64,000 bases of DNA from Rheinheimera sp. MMS21-TC3 (GCF_032229285.1 NZ_CP135084.1:434001-498000); one strand, 5' to 3'; shown: positions 48,222-61,359, counted from the stretch's first letter. Made by a program: numbers and translations. The notes: a model not told the origin generated them from the sequence alone.

Positions 48222-49361
48222 TTATATATTAGCAGCTGTATATTTACTGTAATGAGCCGTTAATTGTGCCCACTGTTGACGTTGCAAATATAGATGTCGC
48301 TTAAACTCACTATAACGTTGTTTAAACTCACACTGACTATACTGCTCAACTAATTGCTGTTTTTTACGTTGTAACAATTCTTTTTTTACTTGGTAATAAT
48401 CTTGGAGCCGTGTAATGAGTAAATTATATTCTTGCTCTAAAGTTTGTAAAATTTGTTCAGCATCAGGCAAGTGTTTTACTTTTTGCTGTAAGCGACTAAG
48501 TTGCATTTGTAATTTTGCTTGTTCAATTTTCTCTTGAGGGCAGGTTCTTAATTTACTGGTTAAGCCAACCCAAGAGGCGGCTTTAATAAACCATTTAGTA
48601 GGGTCAAACTGATACCACTTAATACCATTACGGTAATCATATTCAAAAATATGATGAAAGTTATGATAACCCTCGCCATAAGTAAAAAATGCCAGAAGAC
48701 CATTGTCACGGGCTGAGTTTTTATCGGTGTACGGCTGTTTGCCCCATATATGAGCTAATGAATTAATAAAAAAGGTAAAGTGATGACTTAATACTAAGCG
48801 TAAAACTCCTGCCAGTATTAACATGCCTAGCACCTGCCCGGTAAGAACCCCTAAGAGCAGAGGAATACCAAAGTTAGTAATAATAGCTAAGCTTATATAA
48901 TGTTTGTGCTGCCACATAACGATACGGTTTTTTTGTAAGTCTTTGACATTACTGTAGTCAGAATAACTTTCACCTTGGTAATCTCTAAGCATCCAGCCGA
49001 TATGACTATACCAAAAACCTCTTCCTGCTGAGTAAGGGTCTTTATCATTATTATCAACGTGACGGTGATGAAAGCGGTGATCAGAAGCCCAGTGGAGGGC
49101 ACTATTTTGGAGTGCGAATGCACCACCTATAGCATAGATAAACTGTAGTGCAGGATGAGCATCGTAGGTTTTATGTGCCCATAACCTATGATAACCAGCA
49201 GTAATAGACATCCCACAATAACCTAAGCAGATTACAGCAACCATGATTTCGGTCCAGCTAAAACCATAGACAATGGCATACCAAGGAACAGCAACAGCCG
49301 CAATCAATGAGGTTAGGGTAAACAATAATATATTAGTCCAAATTAATGGTGGATTTTTCAT
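48222..49361 (-). CDS. Acyl-CoA/acyl-lipid delta-9-type fatty acid desaturase
   Basis: 379 residues, polytopic membrane di-iron enzyme. Histidine boxes HRLWAH (residues 58-63), HRFHHRH (95-101, preceded by ASD) and GYHNFHH (about 235-241). Four hydrophobic segments. The last 100 residues or so (from EKIEQAKLQMQL) form a Gln/Lys-rich coiled coil. Introduces a double bond in saturated acyl chains to tune membrane fluidity. Divergent from fabR, whose product probably represses it through the operator at 49375. Confidence 0.94.
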   Translation of the reverse strand: MKNPPLIWTNILLFTLTSLIAAVAVPWYAIVYGFSWTEIMVAVICLGYCGMSITAGYHRLWAHKTYDAHPALQFIYAIGGAFALQNSALHWASDHRFHHRHVDNNDKDPYSAGRGFWYSHIGWMLRDYQGESYSDYSNVKDLQKNRIVMWQHKHYISLAIITNFGIPLLLGVLTGQVLGMLILAGVLRLVLSHHFTFFINSLAHIWGKQPYTDKNSARDNGLLAFFTYGEGYHNFHHIFEYDYRNGIKWYQFDPTKWFIKAASWVGLTSKLRTCPQEKIEQAKLQMQLSRLQQKVKHLPDAEQILQTLEQEYNLLITRLQDYYQVKKELLQRKKQQLVEQYSQCEFKQRYSEFKRHLYLQRQQWAQLTAHYSKYTAANI

Positions 49362-49374
49362 TAGACCTTCATTC

Positions 49375-49392
49375 AGCTTACAAGTGTACGCT
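49375..49392. promoter_or_regulatory. Probable FabR operator
   Basis: AGCTTACAAGTGTACGCT: an imperfect palindrome, 14 of 18 positions symmetric. On the minus strand it reads AGCGTACACTTGTAAGCT, very near the gammaproteobacterial FabR consensus AGCGTACA-N-TGT-NNGCT recalled from fabA/fabB sites. It lies just downstream of the desaturase -10 hexamer, so bound FabR would block initiation. Confidence 0.75.
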
Positions 49393-49393
49393 A

Positions 49394-49421
49394 ATTTTAC
49401 TGGTCAAATTGCGTTGGTCAA
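49394..49421 (-). promoter_or_regulatory. Predicted desaturase promoter
   Basis: On the minus strand, -35 TTGACC (49421-49416), a 16-base spacer, and -10 TAAAAT (49399-49394). It places the start near the FabR-like operator. A TATAAT at 49426-49431 on the plus strand could serve fabR. Confidence 0.55.
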
Positions 49422-49460
49422 GGTATATAATGGTTTTAATAAAAGTATTTAGGAAGAGCG

Positions 49461-50069
49461 GTGACTAGAGCACAACAAAAAGAGCGCACCCGAAGAGCAA
49501 TTATTGATGCTGCATTTTCGCAACTTAGTGCAGATAAAAGCTTTGCTAGTTTAAGTTTGCGTGAAGTGGCACGTGAGGCGGGAATTGCACCAACATCATT
49601 TTATCGCCATTTTTCCGATATGGATGAGTTAGGCCTTACTTTAGTCGATGAGGCTGGTTTAATGTTACGGCAGTTGATGCGGCAAGCACGACAACGGATT
49701 GAAAAAAACGGCAGCGTCATTAGTACGTCAATTGAAACCTTTATGGAATTTGTCATTGGTAATAGCGATGTTTTTAGATTATTACTGCGTGAACGCTCTG
49801 GAACCTCAGCGGCATTTCGAAGTGCAGTTGCTCGTGAAATTCAACACTTTGTTGCAGAGCTAGCTGAATATTTACGAAAAGAAACGGTTTGTCCCGATGA
49901 ATTAGCTAGGGTACAAGCAGAAGCTATGGTGACTTTAGTGTTTCATGCTGGGGCTGATGCCCTAGATGCCCCTGCGGAACAACATGCTCATTTAACTAGC
50001 CGCACTATAATGCAATTACGATGGTTAGCGCATGGTGCGGCTAGTTATGGCCGTAAAGCTAAAAACTAG
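49461..50069 (+). CDS. fabR: TetR-family unsaturated fatty acid regulator FabR
   Basis: 202 residues. N-terminal helix-turn-helix ([20 protein letters not shown]), very close to E. coli FabR, with the ligand-binding part beginning [18 protein letters not shown]. FabR senses the unsaturated-to-saturated acyl ratio and represses fatty-acid desaturation genes. GTG start at 49461 after AGGAAGAG. The 3' end overlaps trmA by four bases on the opposite strand. Confidence 0.95.
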   Translation: MTRAQQKERTRRAIIDAAFSQLSADKSFASLSLREVAREAGIAPTSFYRHFSDMDELGLTLVDEAGLMLRQLMRQARQRIEKNGSVISTSIETFMEFVIGNSDVFRLLLRERSGTSAAFRSAVAREIQHFVAELAEYLRKETVCPDELARVQAEAMVTLVFHAGADALDAPAEQHAHLTSRTIMQLRWLAHGAASYGRKAKN

Positions 50070-51154
50070 CGTTTACGTAACCATACACCTGTTTCTATGT
50101 GAGTTGTATAAGGAAACTGATCAAATACTGCAAAACGCACTATGTCATGGCTTTGGCATAAGGTTGCCAAATTATGAGCTAAGGTATGAGGGTTACAAGA
50201 GATATAAATAATATCATTAAATCCAGCTACTAATCGCTCTGTTGCCGCATCCAGACCAGCACGTGGTGGGTCAACTAAAATCGTATTTAATTTTAAGTCA
50301 GATAAATCGAGCTTTTTAAGGCTAGTACCTTGTTGCAATGCAGTCGCAACATCTTCTGCTGAAATTTGTAATACTTTTAAATTATCAATATTATTCAGAG
50401 CGATATTATATTCAGCAGACTTAATAGAGGTTCGAGAAATTTCGGTAGCCACAACTTGATTAAAGTCAGAAGCTAAAGCAATCGAAAAATTACCGTTACC
50501 ACAATATAATTCTAATAAATCACCTTTTAGTTCAGTTGCTACACGCTTAGCCCAGGTTAACATTTGGACATTCACGCCACCATTTGGCTGAGTAAAGCTG
50601 CTTTCTATTTGTTGATAGCGCAACGTTTTACCGAGTAAATCAAACTGTTCAATCACAAAATCATCAGAAACCATAAGTTTTTGCTTACGGGCACGACCAA
50701 TAAACTTAACCTTATAGTTTGGTGCTAATAGTTCAGTCAATTGACGGGCGTGAATTAACCAAGTGTCATCCAGTGATTTTTTATAGATTAGCGAGACCAA
50801 AAGCTCACCAGATAAAGTGGCTAAATAATCTATTTGGTACAACTTATAGCGTAGTTCATGATTAAATTGTAATTGCTGCAGTAAAATAGGCATAAAGTCA
50901 GCAATAGTACGGCAAGCAACAGGGAAGTAATCAATACGAATTTTAGCTTTAGTCTCAGGATCGAACATAGCGTGATAGATATCATCACCATCGTGCCAAA
51001 TACGAAACTCTGCTCTTAACCTATAATGCTCAGGTGCAGAAGTAAATACCTCTGGCTTAGGTGGTGAAAACTCGCTTAGAAGTTGATTGACTTCACTAAC
51101 CTTAGCGGCTAATTGAGAAGAATATTGCTGGGGAAAAACCTGACCTACGCTCAT
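50066..51154 (-). CDS. trmA: tRNA (uracil-54-C5)-methyltransferase TrmA
   Basis: 362 residues from ATG 51154; the frame is open to 51184, but the shorter start has AGAG upstream and fits E. coli TrmA. Makes m5U54 in the T-loop of all tRNAs (and m5U in tmRNA). SAM motif [20 protein letters not shown] segment, TIFVDPPR-like [11 protein letters not shown], and catalytic Cys in YISCNPHTL. Near fabR and sthA as in E. coli. Confidence 0.96.
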   Translation of the reverse strand: MSVGQVFPQQYSSQLAAKVSEVNQLLSEFSPPKPEVFTSAPEHYRLRAEFRIWHDGDDIYHAMFDPETKAKIRIDYFPVACRTIADFMPILLQQLQFNHELRYKLYQIDYLATLSGELLVSLIYKKSLDDTWLIHARQLTELLAPNYKVKFIGRARKQKLMVSDDFVIEQFDLLGKTLRYQQIESSFTQPNGGVNVQMLTWAKRVATELKGDLLELYCGNGNFSIALASDFNQVVATEISRTSIKSAEYNIALNNIDNLKVLQISAEDVATALQQGTSLKKLDLSDLKLNTILVDPPRAGLDAATERLVAGFNDIIYISCNPHTLAHNLATLCQSHDIVRFAVFDQFPYTTHIETGVWLRKR

Positions 51155-51225
51155 CTGATAACTCTTAATACGACAAAAGGGCATTTTATGTCAGACCGAT
51201 GCTAAGATCCAATTTCGATTGGACC

Positions 51226-51262
51226 AAATAAAAAGAGGAAGCAATGCTTCCTCTTTTTATTT
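51226..51262 (-). terminator. Terminator of the RRM protein gene
   Basis: Perfect 17-bp stem (51226-51242 with 51246-51262) with a three-base loop. On the minus strand the right arm ends in TTTTTATTT, giving a U-rich tail after the RRM gene, which stops at 51277. Confidence 0.88.
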
Positions 51263-51276
51263 GGTAAACTTGCCGT

Positions 51277-51762
51277 TTATTCCTCACTGTCGTCATTTTC
51301 CTGACGCTCTTTAGCTTCACGAACTTTTAGAGTGCGCTCTTGAAAATTAAAATCGTTTAGTTTCTGAATCATTTTAGCACCGTCTTTGTAGGCAACTTCA
51401 ACAAACCCAAAACCACGGCGACGTCCAGTTTGACGATCTTTCATTAAACGAACATTGATAACGATACCGTAGCCTTGAAATAATTCACGAACCGCATCTT
51501 CATTAGCACGGTAAGGTAAATTACCAACATACAAAGTAGTAGTCTCGCCAGTATAGGTTTGAGCTGCAGCAACATTATGTGCTTGCTTAGGTGTAGATTT
51601 AACATCTACAAGTATAGGTACACAGAGACCAGCAAGTACTACACCTATTACAACATAAACAGCTTGAGGTAATCCTAAGTTAGGCAAAAAATGAAACGTG
51701 GCGAAAGATATAACAGCTAAAGCCAGAGTAAATGGTAAAGAAGCACGAAAAATGGGCAACAT
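51277..51762 (-). CDS. Membrane-anchored RNA recognition motif protein
   Basis: 161 residues. Two hydrophobic segments at the N-terminus (about 8-27 and 32-51) precede a single RRM domain. RNP2 is LYVGNL (about 77-82), RNP1 RRGFGFVEV (about 113-121), and the tail is acidic (KERQENDDSEE). The RRM should face the cytoplasm. RRM proteins of this two-helix type occur in Alteromonadales and Vibrionales, but their RNA targets are unknown to me. Own terminator downstream; immediately upstream lies the rRNA promoter region, divergent. Confidence 0.85.
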   Translation of the reverse strand: MLPIFRASLPFTLALAVISFATFHFLPNLGLPQAVYVVIGVVLAGLCVPILVDVKSTPKQAHNVAAAQTYTGETTTLYVGNLPYRANEDAVRELFQGYGIVINVRLMKDRQTGRRRGFGFVEVAYKDGAKMIQKLNDFNFQERTLKVREAKERQENDDSEE

Positions 51763-51955
51763 AATAATAATCCTAAATACGCTATTCTAGTTATTGGAAT
51801 GCTTTAATATATAAAGCAGCTTTATCTTAGCGATTAAGCAGCAAACCGCAACTATTAACTTAGCCTTAATCAGAATGACTTTGGCTCATTAATAGTCAAT
51901 AAGACGTTTTATTGAGCAAACAGACTCCAAAAGGTAATTTTATTTAAAGTAGCAC

Positions 51956-51990
51956 TTGCACCTTAAAGTTAAAGCTCTATAATGCGCGCC
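51956..51990 (+). promoter_or_regulatory. rRNA promoter P1
   Basis: -35 TTGCAC (51956-51961), 16-base spacer, -10 TATAAT (51978-51983), then a GC-rich discriminator GCGCGCC, the sign of a ppGpp-controlled stringent promoter. Confidence 0.8.
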
Positions 51991-52064
51991 ATGCCAACGG
52001 GGATACGCAGTAAGGGTTCTCCAAGCGGTTTAAGAAGTGAGTCAAAATTCTTTTTAAAAGAGGC

Positions 52065-52102
52065 TTGACAGCAAGGCTTAAATCTCTAAAATGGCGCCCT
52101 CG
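52065..52102 (+). promoter_or_regulatory. rRNA promoter P2
   Basis: -35 TTGACA (52065-52070), 16-base spacer, -10 TAAAAT (52087-52092), GC-rich discriminator GGCGCCCTCG. Confidence 0.82.
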
Positions 52103-52200
52103 CTTCGCAGTGGTAACAAACACTGTAAAGCAGGCAAGAAAGTCAGGTGTGAAGATAGGTTTTACGCTAGCTAAATTAGCAAAAAGAATTATCTTCACGC

Positions 52201-52238
52201 TTGACTTAAAAACTGGGAAGTGTAATATACGCCTCCCG
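52201..52238 (+). promoter_or_regulatory. rRNA promoter P3
   Basis: -35 TTGACT (52201-52206), 16-base spacer, -10 TAATAT (52223-52228), discriminator ACGCCTCCCGC. Confidence 0.8.
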
Positions 52239-52256
52239 CTTCTTAAGTAGAAGCAC

Positions 52257-52269
52257 GCTCTTTAACAAT
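52257..52269 (+). promoter_or_regulatory. boxA antitermination element (16S leader)
   Basis: Reads CGCTCTTTAACAA; matches the boxA core TGCTCTTTAACA, the NusB/NusE site in rRNA leaders. A second copy lies before the 23S at 54670. Confidence 0.8.
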
Positions 52270-52271
52270 TC

Positions 52272-52299
52272 GCAATCAATCATCTGTGTGAGCACTTAT
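52272..52299 (+). other. 5' arm of 16S RNase III processing stem
   Basis: The 28 bases here can pair with 53958-53985 after the 16S gene, with one mismatch and one G-U pair. This gives the long duplex that RNase III cuts in pre-rRNA. Confidence 0.85.
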
Positions 52300-52403
52300 G
52301 ATGGCATTTCACAAAAATGAAATACATCGGTTGAGTGACTACACATAGAAATATGTTTTAAGTCATTACAATTGAGCAGCTACTTAGGTAGCAGAAAGAA
52401 CTT

Positions 52404-53938
<1,535 letters not shown>

Positions 53939-54129
53939 CCTTAAGTGAAATAAAGTTATAAGTGTTCACACACATGATTGATTGCAGAGATAGAGCAAAT
54001 AAAGTTCTTGCGACGGATATTTGTTTTTAGGCGAGTTATACGCCGAGCGAGTGAAGGAGTTGACACTAGGTCAATGACTGAGCGAGTAAGAAAGTATAGC
54101 GAAGTGTAAAATCAAATAGACCAGCAAAC
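53939..54129 (+). other. 16S-tRNA-Ile spacer
   Basis: Holds the 3' arm of the 16S processing stem (53958-53985) and module A1 (54027-54110), a structured element repeated before tRNA-Ala at 54325-54406. No gene. Confidence 0.7.
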
Positions 54130-54206
<77 letters not shown>

Positions 54207-54429
54207 AATTCACTTTATGCGTCGTTGCAGCAAGCCTCACATACGAAAGTATGCTTCGGTTCACTGCGCCTAGCCTAAACTGAATTTACGATTATCAATA
54301 ACACTTATTACAAAGGTTTTTGTGTTAGGCGAGATATACGACGAGTAAGAGAAAGAGTTGGCTAGTGCCAATGACTGAACGAGCGAGGAAGTATAGCGAA
54401 GCATAACGCAAAAAGATGAAGTAAGAAGA
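54207..54429 (+). repeat. tRNA-Ile to tRNA-Ala spacer with modules B1 and A2
   Basis: Module B1 (54214-54279) follows tRNA-Ile and recurs after tRNA-Ala as B2 (54512-54577). Module A2 (54325-54406) precedes tRNA-Ala and matches A1 before tRNA-Ile. Stem-loops inside the copies keep pairing although bases differ. Confidence 0.7.
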
Positions 54430-54505
54430 GGGGTTATAGCTCAGCTGGGAGAGCGCCTGCCTTGCACGCAGGAGGTCAGCGGTTCGATCCCGCTTAACTC
54501 CACCA
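54430..54505 (+). tRNA. alaT: tRNA-Ala (TGC)
   Basis: 76 nt, nearly identical to the E. coli tRNA-Ala of rRNA spacers. Acceptor GGGGTTA/TAACTCC with one G-U, anticodon TGC in CCTTGCACG, encoded CCA. Confidence 0.98.
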
Positions 54506-54791
54506 ACACCTTTTATGCGTTGTTGCAGCGAACCTCACATACCTAAGTATGCTTCGGTTCACCGCGCCTAGCCTAAAAGTCGTTGGTTAGACTGATAATG
54601 ATTGCTCTAAAAATTCAAATATAAGCACTTAACAAGCTTAAGTTTTTATATTTGAGTTTAATCTCAAACTGCTCTTTAACAATTTGGCAAGCTGAAAGTA
54701 AAAAGAAACAAGCTAAGCAACCGCTTCTTTATAAGAAGTGAGTGTGACGCAAGACACACTGTATAATACTCAAGACATCTTGGGGTTGTAT
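54506..54791 (+). other. tRNA-Ala to 23S spacer with boxA and processing stem
   Basis: Holds module B2 (54512-54577), a second boxA TGCTCTTTAACAA (54670-54682), and the 5' arm of the 23S processing stem: the last 13 bases pair with 57672-57685 with one bulge. No gene. Confidence 0.75.
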
Positions 54792-57673
<2,882 letters not shown>

Positions 57674-57842
57674 ACAACGCCCAAGCTGTTTTGACGCCAG
57701 AGCGCGTGAAAGAAGTGTTATAGTGTGTCGAATTACCTAAGCTTGCTGAATTATTGGAATAGAGTTTTATCACATCCCTCCATGGATTTGGCCTTAACAG
57801 GCCGCACTAACGTGCGATAAACTTTGTTCCCGACAAAGTTTT

Positions 57843-57960
57843 TGCCTGGTGGCAATAGCGCTGTGGAACCACCTGATCCCATTCCGAACTCAGAAGTGAA
57901 ACGCAGCTGCGACGATGGTAGTGTAGCATTCGCTATGCGAGAGTAGTTCACCGCCAGGCT
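57843..57960 (+). rRNA. rrf: 5S ribosomal RNA
   Basis: About 118 nt. 5' TGCCTGGTGGCAATAGCG and 3' CCGCCAGGCT pair in helix I; the conserved CCGAACTCAGAAGTGAAACG loop is present. Separated from 23S by 169 bases that include the 3' arm of the 23S stem. Confidence 0.97.
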
Positions 57961-57972
57961 CCCAATAACAGA

Positions 57973-58000
57973 CCCCAGCTCGATGAGCTGGGGTTTTTTT
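57973..58000 (+). terminator. rRNA operon terminator
   Basis: Stem CCCCAGCTC/GAGCTGGGG (57973-57981, 57985-57993) with a GAT loop and a run of seven T. Strong. Confidence 0.93.
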
Positions 58001-58036
58001 ATTGTCTGCGATTGGTTGGTAACAGCTCGGAATACT

Positions 58037-58063
58037 GTAGTTCACCGCCGGGCATCCAATAAC
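58037..58063 (+). repeat. Relic of a second 5S rRNA 3' end
   Basis: The 27 bases starting GTAGTTCACCGCC repeat the 3' end of the 5S gene and its flank (57944-57970) with three differences. There is no 5' part of a 5S gene. It looks like the remainder of a deleted or recombined second 5S copy. Confidence 0.7.
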
Positions 58064-58127
58064 GACCTATTTGCGCTTATCTGTTTGTAGCTTTACAATA
58101 ACGGCATTCTTCTTAAGTGTACTTATT

Positions 58128-59138
58128 ATGCGTATTCTGTCTCATGTATCAGCTAAGCCATATTCTACTTTTAGATTTCAGCAAACTTTAGCTGAGGTAA
58201 TTGAGTTAAGCTCAATAGCAGATTTAAACGCCTATAATCCAGTTAGTGCACCTATTGTCTTAGGTGAAGGCAGTAATACAATATTTCTACAAGATATCAC
58301 AGCACCAATATGCCGATATATTGCGACAGAAAAATCCATTACAACTATAGATGATAATTATGGACTATTGCATGTTGCTGCTGGACATAATTGGCATGAA
58401 TTAGTGACATGGACCGTGGATAATTCTTGGTGGGGGATAGAGAATTTAGCTTTAATCCCAGGTGCTGTTGGTGCAGCACCGGTACAAAATATAGGTGCTT
58501 ATGGCGTAGAACTAGCTGATAGATGTTTGTATGTCGATTTTTATCATTGGCAAACTAAACAAGTGCAACGTATTACCGCTGCCAGATGTAGTTTTGGCTA
58601 TCGTGATAGCATATTTAAGCAAGATTTAGCTGGTAAAGGTATTATTATAGCCGTTGGTTTGCTATTGCAAAAGGCAGCAATGCCGATCCTCAATTATAAT
58701 GGTTTAGATAATTTAACTAAAAATGTCAGTTTAAAAACTGTTTATGAAACTGTTATTAATGTCCGAAATGCTAAATTACCTACACCAGATAAGTTAGCAA
58801 ATTGCGGTAGCTTCTTTAAGAACCCTATTATCAGTCACGAGCAATTTGTGTCGCTACAGCAGGTTTTTCCAACTATACCTGGCTATAAAGTGAATCAGCA
58901 TTCGATTAAGGTTCCTGCGGCTTGGTTATTAGAGCAACAAGGATTTAAAGGCTACTGCCATGATGGTGTAGGTTGCTATGAGAAACAACCTCTGGTTCTT
59001 GTTAATTATGGCTCTGGGACACCTAATAAACTGCTAGAGTTAATAGCTATGATCACTGATACAGTTCATCGTACTTATGCCATTACTTTAGAGCCAGAAG
59101 TAAGATTATTATCCGCTTCAGGAATAATTAAGGCGTGA
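58128..59138 (+). CDS. murB: UDP-N-acetylenolpyruvoylglucosamine reductase
   Basis: 336 residues from ATG 58128 (E. coli 342). FAD enzyme of peptidoglycan precursor synthesis. FAD-binding LGEGSNTIF, the NIGAYGVEL segment, catalytic Ser in NCGSFFKNP and the terminal PEVRLL. The frame is open to a TTG at 58071, inside the 5S relic region, which I reject; the true start has a weak ribosome site. Overlaps birA by four bases. Confidence 0.95.
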   Translation: MRILSHVSAKPYSTFRFQQTLAEVIELSSIADLNAYNPVSAPIVLGEGSNTIFLQDITAPICRYIATEKSITTIDDNYGLLHVAAGHNWHELVTWTVDNSWWGIENLALIPGAVGAAPVQNIGAYGVELADRCLYVDFYHWQTKQVQRITAARCSFGYRDSIFKQDLAGKGIIIAVGLLLQKAAMPILNYNGLDNLTKNVSLKTVYETVINVRNAKLPTPDKLANCGSFFKNPIISHEQFVSLQQVFPTIPGYKVNQHSIKVPAAWLLEQQGFKGYCHDGVGCYEKQPLVLVNYGSGTPNKLLELIAMITDTVHRTYAITLEPEVRLLSASGIIKA

Positions 59139-60118
59139 GTAAATCAAGTTTAATTATAATTCGCACTATTCTTGCCAAGTTAAGCTCGGGTGAATTTTAC
59201 TCTGGTCAAGCTTTAGCTAATGATTTAGGGCTAAGTAGAACATCTGTAGCCAATTATATAAAGCAACTTAAAGAGTTAGGCTTAGATATTTATAGCGTCA
59301 AAGGGCGTGGTTACAGCTTATCTTCTGCTATTACTTTACTTGATCCGGTGCAAATAAATGCACCTAAAAGGGTAAAAAGACCGGCTATATTGGTTCATGA
59401 AATTACAGACTCCACTAACATTCAACTACAACAGCGAATTAAATCGGGCACCATAACTGAACTAGGATCTGCTATTGTGGCTGAAGCACAAACTGCTGGG
59501 CGTGGGCGCAGAGGCAGAAATTGGTATTCTCCCTTTGGCTCTAACTTATATTTTTCTATGTATTGGCGTTTAGACCATGGCATGCAAGGGGCGATGGGGT
59601 TAAGCTTGGCTGTTGGCTTAGCAATAGTGCGTACGCTAAAACACTATTATAGTGTAATAGCTAAATTAAAATGGCCAAATGATGTTTATATAAATGATAA
59701 AAAAGTAGCGGGTATTTTGATTGAGCTATCAGGTCAAGCGAATGCAGATTGTGATGTCGTTATTGGCCTAGGATTGAATATTAATATGCCTGCTAATGCC
59801 AGCAGTAATATAGATCAACCTTTTACTAGTCTAGCGCAACATACTGTATTGCCAATAGATCGAAATAAGTTGATTGTTTATTTACAGCAAGAACTAATTC
59901 ATATTCTAACAGAATTTAGCCAGTCAGGCTTTGCTGGTTTTGTTAATGAGTTTAATGATGTTAATCAATATCAAAATCGTCTTATAAAAATAATTACAGC
60001 AGAGGAACAACTTGGTATTTGTCGAGGAGTTGATGACCAGGGTGCACTTCTATTAGAAACAAAACAGGGATTACAGACAATTTTTGGTGGAGAAGTCTCA
60101 GTGCGAGGCCAAAATTAA
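59135..60118 (+). CDS. birA: Bifunctional biotin ligase / biotin operon repressor
   Basis: 327 residues. N-terminal winged helix (QALANDLGLSRTSVANYIKQ) for repression, then the biotin protein ligase domain with GRGRRGRNWYSPFGSNLYFS, shown to Ser, and KWPNDVYINDKKVAGILIE. A C-terminal SH3-like domain follows. GTG start at 59135 in the end of murB. Attaches biotin to the acetyl-CoA carboxylase carrier protein and represses bio genes. Confidence 0.95.
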   Translation: MSKSSLIIIRTILAKLSSGEFYSGQALANDLGLSRTSVANYIKQLKELGLDIYSVKGRGYSLSSAITLLDPVQINAPKRVKRPAILVHEITDSTNIQLQQRIKSGTITELGSAIVAEAQTAGRGRRGRNWYSPFGSNLYFSMYWRLDHGMQGAMGLSLAVGLAIVRTLKHYYSVIAKLKWPNDVYINDKKVAGILIELSGQANADCDVVIGLGLNINMPANASSNIDQPFTSLAQHTVLPIDRNKLIVYLQQELIHILTEFSQSGFAGFVNEFNDVNQYQNRLIKIITAEEQLGICRGVDDQGALLLETKQGLQTIFGGEVSVRGQN

Positions 60119-60119
60119 T

Positions 60120-60815
60120 ATGTATTTATTACTTGATATTGGCAATACACGCTGTAAAGCTGCAATATATGAAAAGGGTAATCTACATTTAGTTTCTGAT
60201 TTAAATACGATTAAATCTAATTATCAACCTATTAAAAAAGTTATCGTTTCCTGTGTAGCTGCAGACTCAAAGGTTCAGTTAATTAAGAATCAATTAAATT
60301 ATTTAGAGATACCTTGGGTATATGTATATGCAGAAAAAACAGCTTTTGGTCTTATAAACAGCTATATCAATCCAGAGAAGCTAGGTGTTGACCGTTGGCT
60401 TGCAATGATAGCTGCTAAGAAGATGTTTGATAATCAAGATTTACTGGTGATAGATGCTGGTACAGCTGTGACATTTGATTGGATTGATCAACAGGGGAAT
60501 CATCAAGGGGGCTGGATTTTACCTGGCATAAGACTTCAGCAACATGCTGTTGTGAGCAACACGGATAAAGTGATTAATGAAGATAATTTTATGGCTAAAT
60601 TATTACCGGCAACTAATACTAGTAGTGCGCTACAAAATGGTTGTTTGGCTGCAATAGTTGGTGCTATTCACATGGCTTGGCAAACTAAACGGGTGAGCAA
60701 AATAATCCTAACAGGCGGTGATAGTAATTTGTTTTCTGAACACTTAGCCCAGTTACCTGTGGTTATAGAACCTTTACTTATTTTTAAGGGGTTAAGTTGT
60801 TATTGCCCGCATTAA
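60120..60815 (+). CDS. coaX: Type III pantothenate kinase
   Basis: 231 residues from ATG 60120, after GAGG at about 11 bases. First step of coenzyme A synthesis. ASKHA-fold motifs DIGNTRCKAA (Phosphate-1), GVDRWLAMIAA and DAGTAVTFDWI. The frame is open 12 codons upstream into birA, but the ATG start gives the usual DIGNT-near-N-terminus form. In E. coli this position, after birA, is held by the unrelated coaA. Confidence 0.93.
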   Translation: MYLLLDIGNTRCKAAIYEKGNLHLVSDLNTIKSNYQPIKKVIVSCVAADSKVQLIKNQLNYLEIPWVYVYAEKTAFGLINSYINPEKLGVDRWLAMIAAKKMFDNQDLLVIDAGTAVTFDWIDQQGNHQGGWILPGIRLQQHAVVSNTDKVINEDNFMAKLLPATNTSSALQNGCLAAIVGAIHMAWQTKRVSKIILTGGDSNLFSEHLAQLPVVIEPLLIFKGLSCYCPH

Positions 60816-60879
60816 ATGCTGGTTTTGCACACTTAATAGGCGCTTGGTTAAGAAAAAAGCTTTTTTATGCTATTTAGTG

Positions 60880-60927
60880 TTGCACACTTTCATTCATTAC
60901 ACTAGAATTCGCACCCACTGACGTTGT
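60880..60927 (+). promoter_or_regulatory. Promoter of the tRNA-tufB operon
   Basis: -35 TTGCAC (60880-60885), 17-base spacer, -10 TAGAAT (60903-60908), with C-rich discriminator CGCACCCAC. It is 20 bases before the first tRNA. Confidence 0.7.
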
Positions 60928-61003
<76 letters not shown>

Positions 61004-61011
61004 TTAGTTGT

Positions 61012-61096
<85 letters not shown>

Positions 61097-61125
61097 TTTT
61101 CGTCAGCAATATAGCTTCGAGTAGG

Positions 61126-61202
<77 letters not shown>

Positions 61203-61213
61203 ATCAATTAAAT

Positions 61214-61289
<76 letters not shown>

Positions 61290-61359
61290 GTTTGAACCTA
61301 CCTTTAGCTATTTAATCCATTAATTATTATAACTGCCGTTTTGTTAAAAGGGTCTACTC

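Larger units (their letters stand above)
51763..52403 (+). other. rRNA operon leader region (641 bases)
   Basis: No gene is supported here. The region holds three tandem sigma-70 promoters (listed separately), a boxA-type antitermination element and the 5' arm of the 16S processing stem. AT-rich upstream parts (51840-51950) could be UP-element or Fis-binding DNA, but I see no firm site. Confidence 0.85.

Noticed and set aside
51977..52250. Short open frames in the rRNA leader on both strands
   Set aside because: They cover promoters P1-P3 and have no ribosome sites; the region is explained by rRNA transcription signals.
60853..60866. AAAAAAGCTTTTTT palindrome after coaX
   Set aside because: A self-complementary run with no loop or GC stem is not a working terminator.
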